Source: Rickettsia endosymbiont of Culicoides impunctatus
GTDB lineage: Bacteria > Pseudomonadota > Alphaproteobacteria > Rickettsiales > Rickettsiaceae
Direction: 5' to 3'
Assembly: GCA_020410785.1 (NCBI GenBank)
Contig: CP084573.1
Location: 248,001-312,000 of the forward strand
Length of the DNA: 64,000 bases
Shown piece by piece: positions 41,101-46,588 of the stretch. A program made the position numbers and the translations under genes. The first letter of the stretch is position 1; each line of letters opens with the position of its first letter. The notes beneath the pieces are model-generated. The model was not told where the DNA came from. It did not search any database and saw only the letters and a program-made list of their open reading frames with translations.

Positions 41101-44100
41101 CTTCATCAAGATTTACCATTTGAGAAATTAGTAGAAGAGTTACAAGTAGAAAAGGATACAAGTAGGCACCCTATATTCCAGGTTATGTTTGGGTTGCAAA
41201 ATTTTGGTTTTAATACAAAATCAGAGCTATTACAAGGATATGTATCAGATACAAATTTGTATAACGTGGCAAAATTTGATATAGAAACATTTATAGATGA
41301 TAGTCAAGAGATTTTAAGAGGAGGTTTTAATTATGCAGTAAGTCTATATACAGAAGAGACAATAAATAGATTAAAGGATACATATCTTGAAATAGTGAAG
41401 CAAATAAGTAATTGTCAAGTAGAAGAGAAGATATCAGATATAGGTTACTTAAATAAGGAAGAGTATGAACGGATAGTTTATGGTTGGAATGATACAGGTA
41501 AAGAATATCCATGTGATAAGACGATACATAGATTATTTGAAGAGCAGGTAGAAAGGAATCCAGACAGTATTGCACTGGTATATGAAGATATACATCTTAG
41601 CTACAGGGAAGTGAACGAAAGAGCAAACAAGCTAGCACATTATATAAGAAGTAGAGAGGAGATTGAGCCTGATACATTAATAGCACTTTGTTTGGATAGA
41701 AGTGAACACATGCTAATTAGTATACTTGCGGTACTTGAGGCAGGGGGAGCATATGTGCCAATGGATCCAGGCTATCCTGATAGCAGAATAGAGTATATAG
41801 TTAATGATACGAGGGCGAAGGTGTTATTAACTAACAGTGTATATCAGGAAAGACTTGATGGTATTGATAAGGGAGCTAATACAAATGTGATTGCAGTAGA
41901 TTCTGCAGAAGTGCAAGAAGCCTTGGTCACTGCATCTATATTCTCTCCTGTTACTAGAATAGAAAGTATGAACCTTGCCTATGTAATATATACTTCAGGT
42001 ACTACAGGGAATCCTAAAGGTGTAATGATAGGACATAGGGGAGTGGTATCTCTTGTAAAGAATAGTGAGTATGTAAACATTGATTCTGATGATTCGTTAA
42101 TTCAATTTGCTGATATGGCATTTGATGCTACAACTTTTGAAATTTGGGGTTCTTTGTTAAATGGAGCTAAATTATTTATTCCAAGTAACAAAGTGGGTTT
42201 AGTTACTGATATTAATTTATTTTATAAGACATTAATAACAAATAAAGTTTCTATATTATGGTTAACAAAAACTTTATTTGATCAATTATTTTTGATTAAT
42301 GAAAGTATTTTTAAAAATATTAACTATTTATTAATAGGAGGAGAGTCATTAAATAAAGGTCTAATATCTAGATTAATAGATTCAAATAACGTCCCACAAA
42401 ATATTATTAATGGTTATGGTCCTACTGAAAATACAACATTTAGTTGTACATTAAATATTAATAAAGATAATATTAAAGTTACAGATTCTATACCTATTGG
42501 TATACCATTGGTTAACAGAAAAGCCTACATTTTAAATAGTAACCTAACTCCTCTTCCTATTGGAGCTATAGGTGAGTTGCATGTAGGAGGAGTGGGACTT
42601 GCCAGAGGATATTTAAACAGAGCGGATTTAACGGCTGAGAAATTTATAGCAAATCCATTTAGAACAGAGGAAGAATTAAGGCAAGGTAAGAATGCAAGAT
42701 TGTATAGAACAGGAGACCTGGCTCGTTTACTTCCTGATGGTAATTTGGAATATATAGGACGAAATGACTCTCAGGTTAAGATTAGGGGATATAGGATAGA
42801 GCTAGGAGAGATAGAGTCAGCTCTTCTGTCATATGAGGATATTAAGCAAAGTGTTGTAGTAACTCGAGAATACGTAAGTGCTGATGATTCTACAGGTAAC
42901 AAATATCTGGTGGGATATTACGTATCGGAACACAAACTCAAGGAATCAGATATTCTTACTTATCTAGAGTCTAAATTACCAGAATATATGGTACCGAGTA
43001 CTTTAGTACATTTAGAGAAACTACCATTAACAATCAATGGCAAATTAGACAGAAAAGCATTACCAGATACTGAGTTTACTGATAAGGATAATTATCTTGC
43101 CCCACGCAATGAACTGGAAGTAAAGGTGTGTCAAATATGGGCTGAAGTATTGGGGATAGAAGTAGATAAAGTAGGAATTCATGATAATTTCTTTAGATTG
43201 GGAGGGAATAGTATTCTAGCAATTAGGCTAGTAAGTAAATTAGGTAAAGAGTTAAATATAAATGTAAGTATAGCCAGCATTTTTAAATCTCACAGCATAG
43301 AAAGATTAATAGAGTATTTAAAAGGCAATGCAGAATCTGGCACTAATATAAGTAAAGTTAGTATAAGTAATGCAGAAAAACAAAAGTTATCATTTGCACA
43401 AGAGCGTCTATGGTTTATTGAAAAGTATGAAGAAGGAACAAATGCATATAATATACCAATGTTATATAAGTTATATGCTGATATCAATCTTGATACATTA
43501 GAAATGAGCCTTAAAGCTGTAGTAGCAAGACATGAGATTTTAAGAACATTAATTAAGGAAAATACAGAAGGACTAGGGTATCAACTAGTATTGGATAATA
43601 CCAAAGACTTATTAGAGATAAATAAAATATCTATAACAAGCAAAATAGAATTAGAAACGGAATTACAAAAAGCAGTAAATTATGTATATGATTTATCAAA
43701 TGAAATACCAATAAGAGTTTGTTTTTATTACTTACAACCTGACAAAGAGTACTATACAAGTATAGTAGTACATCATATAGCATTTGATGGATGGTCAACC
43801 AATATATTTTTTAATGAGCTACAAGAATATTATAACTATTATTTAGCCAAATTAAAAGGGCTTGAGACTAAACTAAATCTTCCTGATATTACTATTCAAT
43901 ATAGAGACTTTGCATTATGGCAAAGGAATTATTTAAGTGGCGACAGGCTAGATGATCAGTTAAACTATTGGAGAAGTAAACTAGAAAATTATGAGACATT
44001 AAATCTAGTTATAGATAAACAAAGACTAAAACAGGTAAATTATAGTGGAAAGAATATTTATTTTGAAATTGATAAAGGAGTATCAATAAGCTTAAGAGAG

Positions 44101-46560
44101 CTGGCAAAAGAATTAAAAGTAAGTCTATATAGTGTATTATTGTCAGCATATTATTTAATGCTAAGAGTTTATAGTAATCAGGATGATATAGTAATAGGGA
44201 CAGCTGTATCTAACAGGCATTATAATCAAGTAGAGAGCTTGATAGGATTTTTTGTAAATACTATAGTTTTAAGAACTCAAATAAGGTCAACAAGTACAAT
44301 TAAAGAGTTTATAGAAACTGTAAGCAAGGAGGTAATAGAAGCACAACTTCATCAAGATTTACCATTTGAGAAATTAGTAGAAGAGTTACAAGTAGAAAAG
44401 GATACAAGTAGGCACCCTATATTCCAGGTTATGTTTGGGTTGCAAAATTTTGGTTTTAATACAAAATCAGAGCTATTACAAGGATATGTATCAGATACAA
44501 ATTTGTATAACGTGGCAAAATTTGATATAGAAACATTTATAGATGATAGTCAAGAGATTTTAAGAGGAGGTTTTAATTATGCAGTAAGTCTATATACAGA
44601 AGAGACAATAAATAGATTAAAGGATACATATCTTGAAATAGTGAAGCAAATAAGTAATTGTCAAGTAGAAGAGAAGATATCAGATATAGGTTACTTAAAT
44701 AAGGAAGAGTATGAACGGATAGTTTATGGTTGGAATGATACAGGTAAAGAATATCCATGTGATAAGACGATACATAGATTATTTGAAGAGCAGGTAGAAA
44801 AGAGTCCAGACAGTATTGCACTGGTATATGAAGATATACATCTTAGCTACAGGGAAGTGAACGAAAGAGCAAACAAGCTAGCACATTATATAAGAAGTAG
44901 AGAGGAGATTGAGCCTGATACATTAATAGCACTTTGTTTGGATAGAAGTGAACACATGCTAATTAGTATACTTGCGGTACTTAAGGCAGGGGGAGCATAT
45001 GTACCAATGGATCCAGGCTATCCTGATAGCAGAATAGAGTATATAGTTAATGATACGAGGGCGAAGGTATTATTAACTAACAGTGTATACCAGGAAAGAC
45101 TTGATGGTATTGATAAGGGAGCTAATACAAATGTGATTGCAGTAGATTCTGCAGAAGTGCAAGAAGCCTTGGTCACTGCATCTATATTCTCTCCTGTTAC
45201 TAGAACAGAAAGTACAAATCTTGCCTATGTAATATATACTTCAGGTACTACAGGTAATCCTAAAGGTGTAATGATAGGGCATAGAGGGGTGGTAAATACC
45301 ATCGCATCATTAAATGATGTATATGATTTGAAAAAAGGCAACAAGATAACAGCATTTACATCTTATATTTTTGATGTATCAGTTTCAGAGTTTTTTACAG
45401 CATTATTTCGTTGTGGAGAAATTCATTTATTAAATGATGCAATAAGATCTGATTCTTATTTAATTAGTTCTTATGTTAGAAAAAATAATATCAATTATGT
45501 ATATTTACCTCCAATATTATTATCTAATTTACCAAAGGTTAAATATAAGGCACTTTGCGGAATAATATACGCAGGAGAGCCATGTGATATAAATACAGGT
45601 GAGTATTGGTCAAATCATTATAAGTTATATAATTATTATGGTCCAACGGAAGTAACAATATATGCATCAGGTAAAAAAATAAAAAATGGAGATACTAATT
45701 TAATAGGCAAGCCTATTTCAAACACTAATGTCTACATTTTAGATAATAACTTAACTCCTCTTCCTATTGGAGCTATAGGTGAGTTGCATGTAGGAGGAGT
45801 GGGACTTGCCAGAGGATATTTAAACAGAGCGGATCTAACGGCTGAGAAATTTATAGCAAACCCGTTTAGAACAGAGGAAGAACTAGGGCAAGGTAAGAAT
45901 GCAAGATTGTACAGAACAGGAGACCTGGCTCGTTTACTTCCTGATGGTAATTTGGAATATATAGGACGAAATGACTCTCAGGTTAAGATTAGGGGATATA
46001 GGATAGAGCTAGGAGAGATAGAGTCAGCTCTTCTGTCATATGAGGATATTAAGCAAAGTGTTGTAGTAACTCGAGAATACGTAAGTGCTGATGATTCTAC
46101 AGGTAACAAATATCTGGTGGGATATTACGTATCGGAACACAAACTCAAGGAATCAGATATTCTTACTTATCTAGAGTCTAAATTACCAGAATATATGGTA
46201 CCAAATATATTAGTTCACCTAGAGAAATTACCTTTAACTGTTAACGGTAAATTAGACAAGCAAGCTTTGCCATATCCTGAGTTTGGGATAGATATTGATA
46301 GCTATGTAGCCCCACGAAATGAACTAGAGAGCAAGGTATGTAGTATTTGGGGAGAAATCCTTAATTTATCTTCAGATAAGATAGGTATTCATGATAACTT
46401 CTTTAAGCTAGGTGGTAATTCTTTCACTACAGTTAAATTGATCACTAAGATAAATAAAAATTTTGGTACTAGTATTTTAATTCAAGATATATTTTTATAC
46501 CCCACAATTTCACAAATAGCTAAAGTTATAGAAAGCACAGAAGCATCAAATTTGATGTAA
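25999..46560 (+). CDS. Hybrid non-ribosomal peptide / polyketide synthetase, six modules
   Basis: 6853 residues in one uninterrupted frame. Domain order read from motifs: C-A-T, C-A-T, C-A-T, KS-AT-KR-T, C-A-T, C-A-T. Carrier Ser residues are at about 1013, 2095, 3159, 4656, 5738 and 6808. All C domains keep HHxxxDG, all A domains have YTSGTTGNPKG and NGKLD(R/K), and the KS has its Cys and both His. Reading the A-domain pocket by the PheA scheme gives unknown, Thr, Val, Val, unknown. The protein ends 45 residues after the last carrier Ser, so there is no thioesterase, reductase or terminal condensation domain. Codon use is as AT-rich as the neighbours. The gene is preceded by an MbtH-like gene and followed after 28 bp by an oxidoreductase. 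Its module blocks are near-identical copies, so assembly error is a risk. Confidence 0.97.
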   Translation: MYKIPLTPYSKIFYNEWKLDQNRSDYNIVFDQNLSGLLEIQRLNDAIKRFISDYIIFNSHIDNKDKDLYWVENDTIHEIDFFEKKIPNSKILSYIQKPFDLETGPLYRFGLVKVNNNNYRLIIVLHHIVIDGQTMDYFIQELSNYYNNKFCKSDASKEEQLSKITKLSIELSEYVYLNKEKSKSFWKEKLKGIEPIDLRFLKLNKNKILNDNLEIQSLSEVGEIRFSFDKEIFFKLNKLKKKYEVTPYLYGKSIIAILLNKYSGKNSFCISYPIAINEGANFIHGAHINTIMIPYDFSTISTISDIFNQTKKFIKALRPNGINHSYLPIFNIISALNKDVLNISFSQTNLKDKTLEFVNVESKVNYSTNIDLVNDVLFEQEVRNEEINYRIKYKLDRIEISLLKEFIESYKRLFTEILEELINIKNIKNLNYIKGYNLLSNEQYTQIVYTWNDTGKEYPCDKTIHGLFEEQVERSPDSIALVCEGIHLSYREVNERANKLAHYIRSREEIESDTLIALCLDRSEHMLISILAVLKAGGAYVPMDPGYPDSRIEYIVNDTRAKVLLTNIIYQERIDGIDKGANTSVIAVDSAEVQEALVTASIFSPVTRTESTNLAYVIYTSGTTGNPKGVMIGHRGVVNTIASLNDVYDLKKGNKITAFTSYIFDVSVSEFFTALFRCGEIHLLNDAIRSDSYLISSYVRKNNINYVYLPPILLSNLPKVKYKALCGIIYAGEPCDINTGEYWSNHYKLYNYYGPTEVTIYASGKKIKNGDTNLIGKPISNTNVYILDNNLTPLPIGAIGELYVGGVGLARGYLNRVDLTAEKFIANPFRTEEELRQGKNARLYRTGDLARLLPDGNLEYIGRNDSQVKIRGYRIELGEIESALLSYEDIKQSVVVTREYVSADDSTGNKYLVGYYVSEHKLKESDILTYLESKLPEYMVPSTLVHLEKLPLTINGKLDRKALPDTEFTDKDNYLAPRNELEAKVCQIWAEVLGIEVDKVGIHDNFFRLGGNSILAIRLVSKLGKELNINVSIASIFKSHSIERLIEYLKGNAESGTNISKVSISNAEKQKLSFAQERLWFIEKYEEGTNAYNIPMLYKLSADINLDTLEMSLKAVVARHEILRTLIKENTEGLGYQLVLDNTKDLLEINKISITSKIELETELQKAVNYVYDLSNEIPIRVCFYYLQPNKEYYTSIVVHHIAFDGWSTNIFFNELQEYYNYYLAKLKGLEAKLNLPDITIQYRDFALWQRNYLSGDRLDSQLNYWRSKLENYETLNLVTDKQRLKQVNYSGKNIYFEIDKGVSISLRELAKELKVSLYSVLLSAYYLMLRVYSNQDDIVIGTAVSNRHYNQVESLIGFFVNTIVLRTQIRSTSTIKEFIETVSKEVIEAQLHQDLPFEKLVEELQVEKDTSRHPIFQVMFGLQNFGFNTKSELLQGYVSDTNLYNVAKFDIETFIDDSQEILRGGFNYAVSLYTEETINRLKDTYLEIVKQISNCQVEEKISDIGYLNKEEYKRIVYGWNDTGKEYPCDKTIHGLFEEQVERSPDSIALVYEDIHLSYREVNERANKLAHYIRSREEIEPDTLIALCLDRSEHMLISILAVLKAGGAYVPMDTGYPDSRIEYIVNDTRTKVLLTNSVYQERLDAIDKGANTNVIAVDSAEVQEALVTASIFSPVTRTESTNLAYVIYTSGTTGNPKGVLQLHSNIIRLLTATHEWYKFNHNDVWTLFHSYIFDFSVWEIWGAFNYGGKLIILSNEKSRDLNIFYELCQQQKVTVLNHTPTAFYQFADIVISNNKLTSFRYIIFGGETLNLEQLKGWFEYYSDNTQKLINMYGITETTVHVTYKQLKENGINNNSDIGKLIPDLKAYVLDNNLTPLPIGAIGELYVGGVGLARGYLNRADLTAEKFIANPFRTEEELRQGKNARLYRTGDLARLLPDGNLEYIGRNDFQVKIRGYRIELGEIESALLLYEGIKQSVVVAREHVSADDSTGNKYLVGYYVSDHKLKESDILTYLGFKLPEYMVPSTLVHLEKLPLTINGKLDRKALPDPEFTDKDNYLAPRNELEAKMCQIWSEVLGIEVERVGIRDDFFRLGGDSILAIRLVSKVNIEFKSGVKVRDIFKLKCISNLAETIFTTNNDGQAISYVPFNLVNIEDYKDIISNFELIEDVYPASYLQIGMLLESNMDDKSTYHNISNYLISTKYDEYKFLSIWKSLVDKHELLRAAFVLNDNGWNVIIHKDSKLDYQLYKNRNIVDIVTQEKRNSFDYNKPGLFRLIVNDLGNSFDFIHSFHHVIEDGWSVASLINEFIQTYVNDKPIIPIPDLRYGEFVQNEILAIEDQGNATFWKEYLDNYNVTKVNWKFDKLTSEDSLYNKSINLSTEQVTLIHRLAKDLVISIDSIFLLAYLETLSFFTNNTDMIVGQVVNNRLEKEGGDKLFGLFLNTIPFRFNINNTSNYSSKLLEVFATKVRLQQYKHLPYGYIKSLFKQELYDFAFNFIHFHIFNDSYSNLQSLGGYERTNIPFVLSVSQYKESMFLVKFSVHDNYISQDFLDYFTVYYQESLLNILNNPGGTKLRLTEQDYKQIVYDWNNTGKEYPCDKTIHGLFEEQVEKSPDSIALVYEDIHLSYREVNERANKLAHYIRSREEIEPDTLIALCLDRSEHMLISILAVLKAGGAYVPMDPGYPDSRIEYIVNDTRAKVLLTNSVYQERLDGIDKGANTNVIAVDSAEVQEALVTASIFSPVTRIESMNLAYVIYTSGTTGNPKGVMIGHRGVVSLVKNSEYVNIDSDDSLIQFADMAFDATTFEIWGSLLNGAKLFIPSNKVGLVTDINLFYKTLITNKVSILWLTKTLFDQLFLINESIFKNINYLLIGGESLNKGLISRLIDSNNVPQNIINGYGPTENTTFSCTLNINKDNIKVTDSIPIGIPLVNRKAYILNSNLTPLPIGAIGELHVGGVGLARGYLNRADLTAEKFIANPFRTEEELRQGKNARLYRTGDLARLLPDGNLEYIGRNDSQVKIRGYRIELGEIESALLSYEDIKQSVVVTREYVSADDSTGNKYLVGYYVSEHKLKESDILTYLESKLPEYMVPSTLVHLEKLPLTINGKLDRKALPDTEFTDKDNYLAPRNELEKQIIHIWSEVLKLPIEIIGINQSFFKLGGNSILIIKLKSRLVRIQLLKDITVTDLFRYYTIQKLVEHFIVKEVQDEFKLLNPKLTSEIDIAILSLSGAFSGNDNVSNYWNMIKNGLEGIQKYNMEECRNLGVAEDNLINPNFIPVSGHVPNIDLFDPLFWNLSGIEAKLTDPQIRKFLEHCWYSLELAGYITKRKELNIGVFAGSGHSDYFYNNVINSDDRDSINMWEASTMNNKDALTTKISYLLGLTGPANNINTSCSTSLVTVVEACKNLSFGICDMALAGGVSFLLPNQVGYIYQEGMIASKDGHCRPFDNEASGTISGSGVGVVLLKRLSDAIKDGDRILAVIKGYATNNDGDRKINYTSPSIIGQAECIINAQRMAGLLSDSLDYIETHGTGTNIGDPIEIQALNQAFHYNKSNEERLTKCILGAVKANIGHCNSAAGIAGLIKICKMLEDRIIPKQINYVHANQELSLDKTNFDIITANRKWLPRDDKPRIAGVSSFGIGGTNAHVIISEFISDTSLQNKAQLNNNDYNIIVNNPLVYTLPITAKTKKSLIEYKKEFIKYLKDTNDDISDIAYTLEQRREHFNYRYVISCNSLPNAIKKLESNDEIIKVSDKIISQNLKNIFMFPGQGSQYIDMGFELYQNDEDFKSIIDNCIEIIKKQSDIDIGLILFPRLYGKVEEDINLTKWTQPSLFIISYALARLLNKIGITAEAYIGHSIGEYVAATLSGVFSLESALKLVMARGRLMQEMPAGKMLSIQASVDEIAKYVEQNNCEVAVINSNTNCVVSGLELDINKLKAKLNKLSITSLILNTSHAYHSCTMEEAAKRFIKEFDRVTINKPKTKFISNVTGEFIQDKEAISPLYWANQIRKQVQFAKGVDTIFNYYNGDVVFIESGPGRSLNSFVQQYKEVRSNEIISIQLMRSLKEQGSKQNIKNKKDILSILWFNGFAVNLNKYTSPQVVLLPTYQFDYKSYWIKESRINNFKHNKLNPLNDMFYAREWKRIGKLMISNNYRNLAKKNILIFNNENNSDYIDQLVFKISLITKNFKYIKNSLGEYIEDGNSVSLNLSNQLHINKLKKLMNDQFDTTIYFSSGIRDNAINSDISAAYYLNTAIYKNLTEVHQFISISCNNYDVLGDETLAQFPSVVPGITKSLPIENSNLNATHYDINFESDVEEILKFLASIIDNKYESNLVVVRNKYLWVPIYKKISLNTIIHKPLVKDGDSILISGGLGGIGYSLAQYINTIANDLNIILIGRTDQLTLSRKYRTNLTMLKDIRKNNIFYISCDIGNLDSCNLLINKLQQLNIAKLNLVIHAAGIGAKSAIEVKEISDIYAVTDPKIQGMINIIKISKQLSLGTIITCSSLSTIVPSYGNMEYTAANLFLDEISYRKYLNIDKIITVNFNQISDVGMAFEFISKNKNNPSLNSICSSDIPNIIDIINNTKNLNHIILSKYDIEKQLLDIEEQLLINKYTCNLVKEDNQAIIIVEKNFTELEYKLAQIFCTTLCLDEISLHDDFFRLGGNSILAIRLVNKINRALNSNINISSIFKYNTVERLAHYLERSNKDNVLIEKIIVTRVEEQKLSFAQDRLWFIEKYEEGTNAYNIPMLYKLSADINLDTLEMSLKAVVARHEILRTLIKENTDGLGYQLVLDNTKNLLEINKISITNKIELETELQKAVNYVYDLSNEIPIRVCFYYLQPGKEYYISIVVHHIAFDGWSTNIFFNELQEYYNYYLAKLKGFEAKLNLPDITIQYRDFALWQRNYLSGDRLDGQLNYWRNKLENYETLNLVTDKQRLKQVNYSGKNIYFEIGKGVSISLRELAKELKVSLYSVLLSAYYLMLRVYSNQDDIVIGTAVSNRHYNQVESLIGFFVNTIVLRTQIRSTSTIKEFIETVSKEVIEAQLHQDLPFEKLVEELQVEKDTSRHPIFQVMFGLQNFGFNTKSELLQGYVSDTNLYNVAKFDIETFIDDSQEILRGGFNYAVSLYTEETINRLKDTYLEIVKQISNCQVEEKISDIGYLNKEEYERIVYGWNDTGKEYPCDKTIHRLFEEQVERNPDSIALVYEDIHLSYREVNERANKLAHYIRSREEIEPDTLIALCLDRSEHMLISILAVLEAGGAYVPMDPGYPDSRIEYIVNDTRAKVLLTNSVYQERLDGIDKGANTNVIAVDSAEVQEALVTASIFSPVTRIESMNLAYVIYTSGTTGNPKGVMIGHRGVVSLVKNSEYVNIDSDDSLIQFADMAFDATTFEIWGSLLNGAKLFIPSNKVGLVTDINLFYKTLITNKVSILWLTKTLFDQLFLINESIFKNINYLLIGGESLNKGLISRLIDSNNVPQNIINGYGPTENTTFSCTLNINKDNIKVTDSIPIGIPLVNRKAYILNSNLTPLPIGAIGELHVGGVGLARGYLNRADLTAEKFIANPFRTEEELRQGKNARLYRTGDLARLLPDGNLEYIGRNDSQVKIRGYRIELGEIESALLSYEDIKQSVVVTREYVSADDSTGNKYLVGYYVSEHKLKESDILTYLESKLPEYMVPSTLVHLEKLPLTINGKLDRKALPDTEFTDKDNYLAPRNELEVKVCQIWAEVLGIEVDKVGIHDNFFRLGGNSILAIRLVSKLGKELNINVSIASIFKSHSIERLIEYLKGNAESGTNISKVSISNAEKQKLSFAQERLWFIEKYEEGTNAYNIPMLYKLYADINLDTLEMSLKAVVARHEILRTLIKENTEGLGYQLVLDNTKDLLEINKISITSKIELETELQKAVNYVYDLSNEIPIRVCFYYLQPDKEYYTSIVVHHIAFDGWSTNIFFNELQEYYNYYLAKLKGLETKLNLPDITIQYRDFALWQRNYLSGDRLDDQLNYWRSKLENYETLNLVIDKQRLKQVNYSGKNIYFEIDKGVSISLRELAKELKVSLYSVLLSAYYLMLRVYSNQDDIVIGTAVSNRHYNQVESLIGFFVNTIVLRTQIRSTSTIKEFIETVSKEVIEAQLHQDLPFEKLVEELQVEKDTSRHPIFQVMFGLQNFGFNTKSELLQGYVSDTNLYNVAKFDIETFIDDSQEILRGGFNYAVSLYTEETINRLKDTYLEIVKQISNCQVEEKISDIGYLNKEEYERIVYGWNDTGKEYPCDKTIHRLFEEQVEKSPDSIALVYEDIHLSYREVNERANKLAHYIRSREEIEPDTLIALCLDRSEHMLISILAVLKAGGAYVPMDPGYPDSRIEYIVNDTRAKVLLTNSVYQERLDGIDKGANTNVIAVDSAEVQEALVTASIFSPVTRTESTNLAYVIYTSGTTGNPKGVMIGHRGVVNTIASLNDVYDLKKGNKITAFTSYIFDVSVSEFFTALFRCGEIHLLNDAIRSDSYLISSYVRKNNINYVYLPPILLSNLPKVKYKALCGIIYAGEPCDINTGEYWSNHYKLYNYYGPTEVTIYASGKKIKNGDTNLIGKPISNTNVYILDNNLTPLPIGAIGELHVGGVGLARGYLNRADLTAEKFIANPFRTEEELGQGKNARLYRTGDLARLLPDGNLEYIGRNDSQVKIRGYRIELGEIESALLSYEDIKQSVVVTREYVSADDSTGNKYLVGYYVSEHKLKESDILTYLESKLPEYMVPNILVHLEKLPLTVNGKLDKQALPYPEFGIDIDSYVAPRNELESKVCSIWGEILNLSSDKIGIHDNFFKLGGNSFTTVKLITKINKNFGTSILIQDIFLYPTISQIAKVIESTEASNLM
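29181..32405 (+). other. Module 2: C-A-T, predicted Thr (residues 1061-2135)
   Basis: C2 has HHIAFDG at 1200-1206. A2 (about 1515-2045) has FDFSVWEIW, LNHTP, IIFGGE and MYGITETTVHV, which give the pocket DFWNIGMVHK, the textbook threonine code. T2 carrier Ser is 2095 within RLGGDSI. There is no epimerisation domain and C3 is a normal HHxxxDG condensation domain, so Thr is expected to stay unmodified by this enzyme. Confidence 0.85.
29190..30535 (+). repeat. Internal megasynthase repeat: condensation block (copy 1 of 3)
   Basis: The C2 block here, the C4 block (about 40130-41460) and the C5 block (about 43370-44705) are about 1.3 kb each and differ at only a few positions at nucleotide level, including silent ones. 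This points to recent duplication or gene conversion. Confidence 0.9.
32406..35590 (+). other. Module 3: C-A-T, predicted Val (residues 2136-3197)
   Basis: C3 (HHVIEDG at 2289-2295) differs strongly from C2, C4 and C5, starting with EDVYPASYLQIGMLLES. A3 (about 2575-3110) has FDATTFEIW, ILWLTKT, LLIGGE and GYGPTENTTF, giving DAFWLGGTFK, a valine code. T3 carrier Ser is 3159. It hands its aminoacyl chain to the ketosynthase of module 4. Confidence 0.85.
33730..35375 (+). repeat. Internal megasynthase repeat: Val adenylation block (copy 1 of 2)
   Basis: A3 here and A4 (about 41475-43105) are nearly identical over 1.6 kb, including the full substrate core. Likewise A1 (about 27350-28880) and A5 (about 44730-46200) match. 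Confidence 0.9.
35591..40090 (+). other. Module 4: polyketide KS-AT-KR-T (residues 3198-4697)
   Basis: KS (about 3215-3655): catalytic Cys 3387 (NTSCSTSLV), His 3523 (ETHGTGT), His 3566 (ANIGHCNS). AT (about 3755-4060): GQGSQ, Ser 3850 in GHSIGE, and HAYH at 3947-3950, close to the HAFH of malonyl-specific enzymes. KR: NADPH site GGLGGIG at 4362-4368, Ser 4496 and Tyr 4509 (SYGNMEYTAAN). T4 carrier Ser 4656. No dehydratase, enoyl reductase or methyltransferase. The expected result is malonate extension with a beta-hydroxyl. Confidence 0.85.
40091..43340 (+). other. Module 5: C-A-T, predicted Val (residues 4698-5780)
   Basis: C4 has HHIAFDG at 4843-4849 and is nearly the same as C2 and C5. 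A4 (about 5160-5690) matches A3 through its whole core, so the pocket is again DAFWLGGTFK, valine. T5 carrier Ser is 5738. Confidence 0.85.
43341..46557 (+). other. Module 6: C-A-T, terminal (residues 5781-6853)
   Basis: C5 has HHIAFDG at 5925-5931. A5 (about 6240-6770) carries the same core as A1, code D-V-S-Y-I-A-Y-I-Y-K, substrate unknown. T6 carrier Ser is 6808 (FFKLGGNSFTT); the last 300 bp differ from other T domains. Nothing follows the carrier domain. Confidence 0.85.
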
Positions 46561-46588
46561 AATGTTTTATAAAAAATAAGAGGACAAT

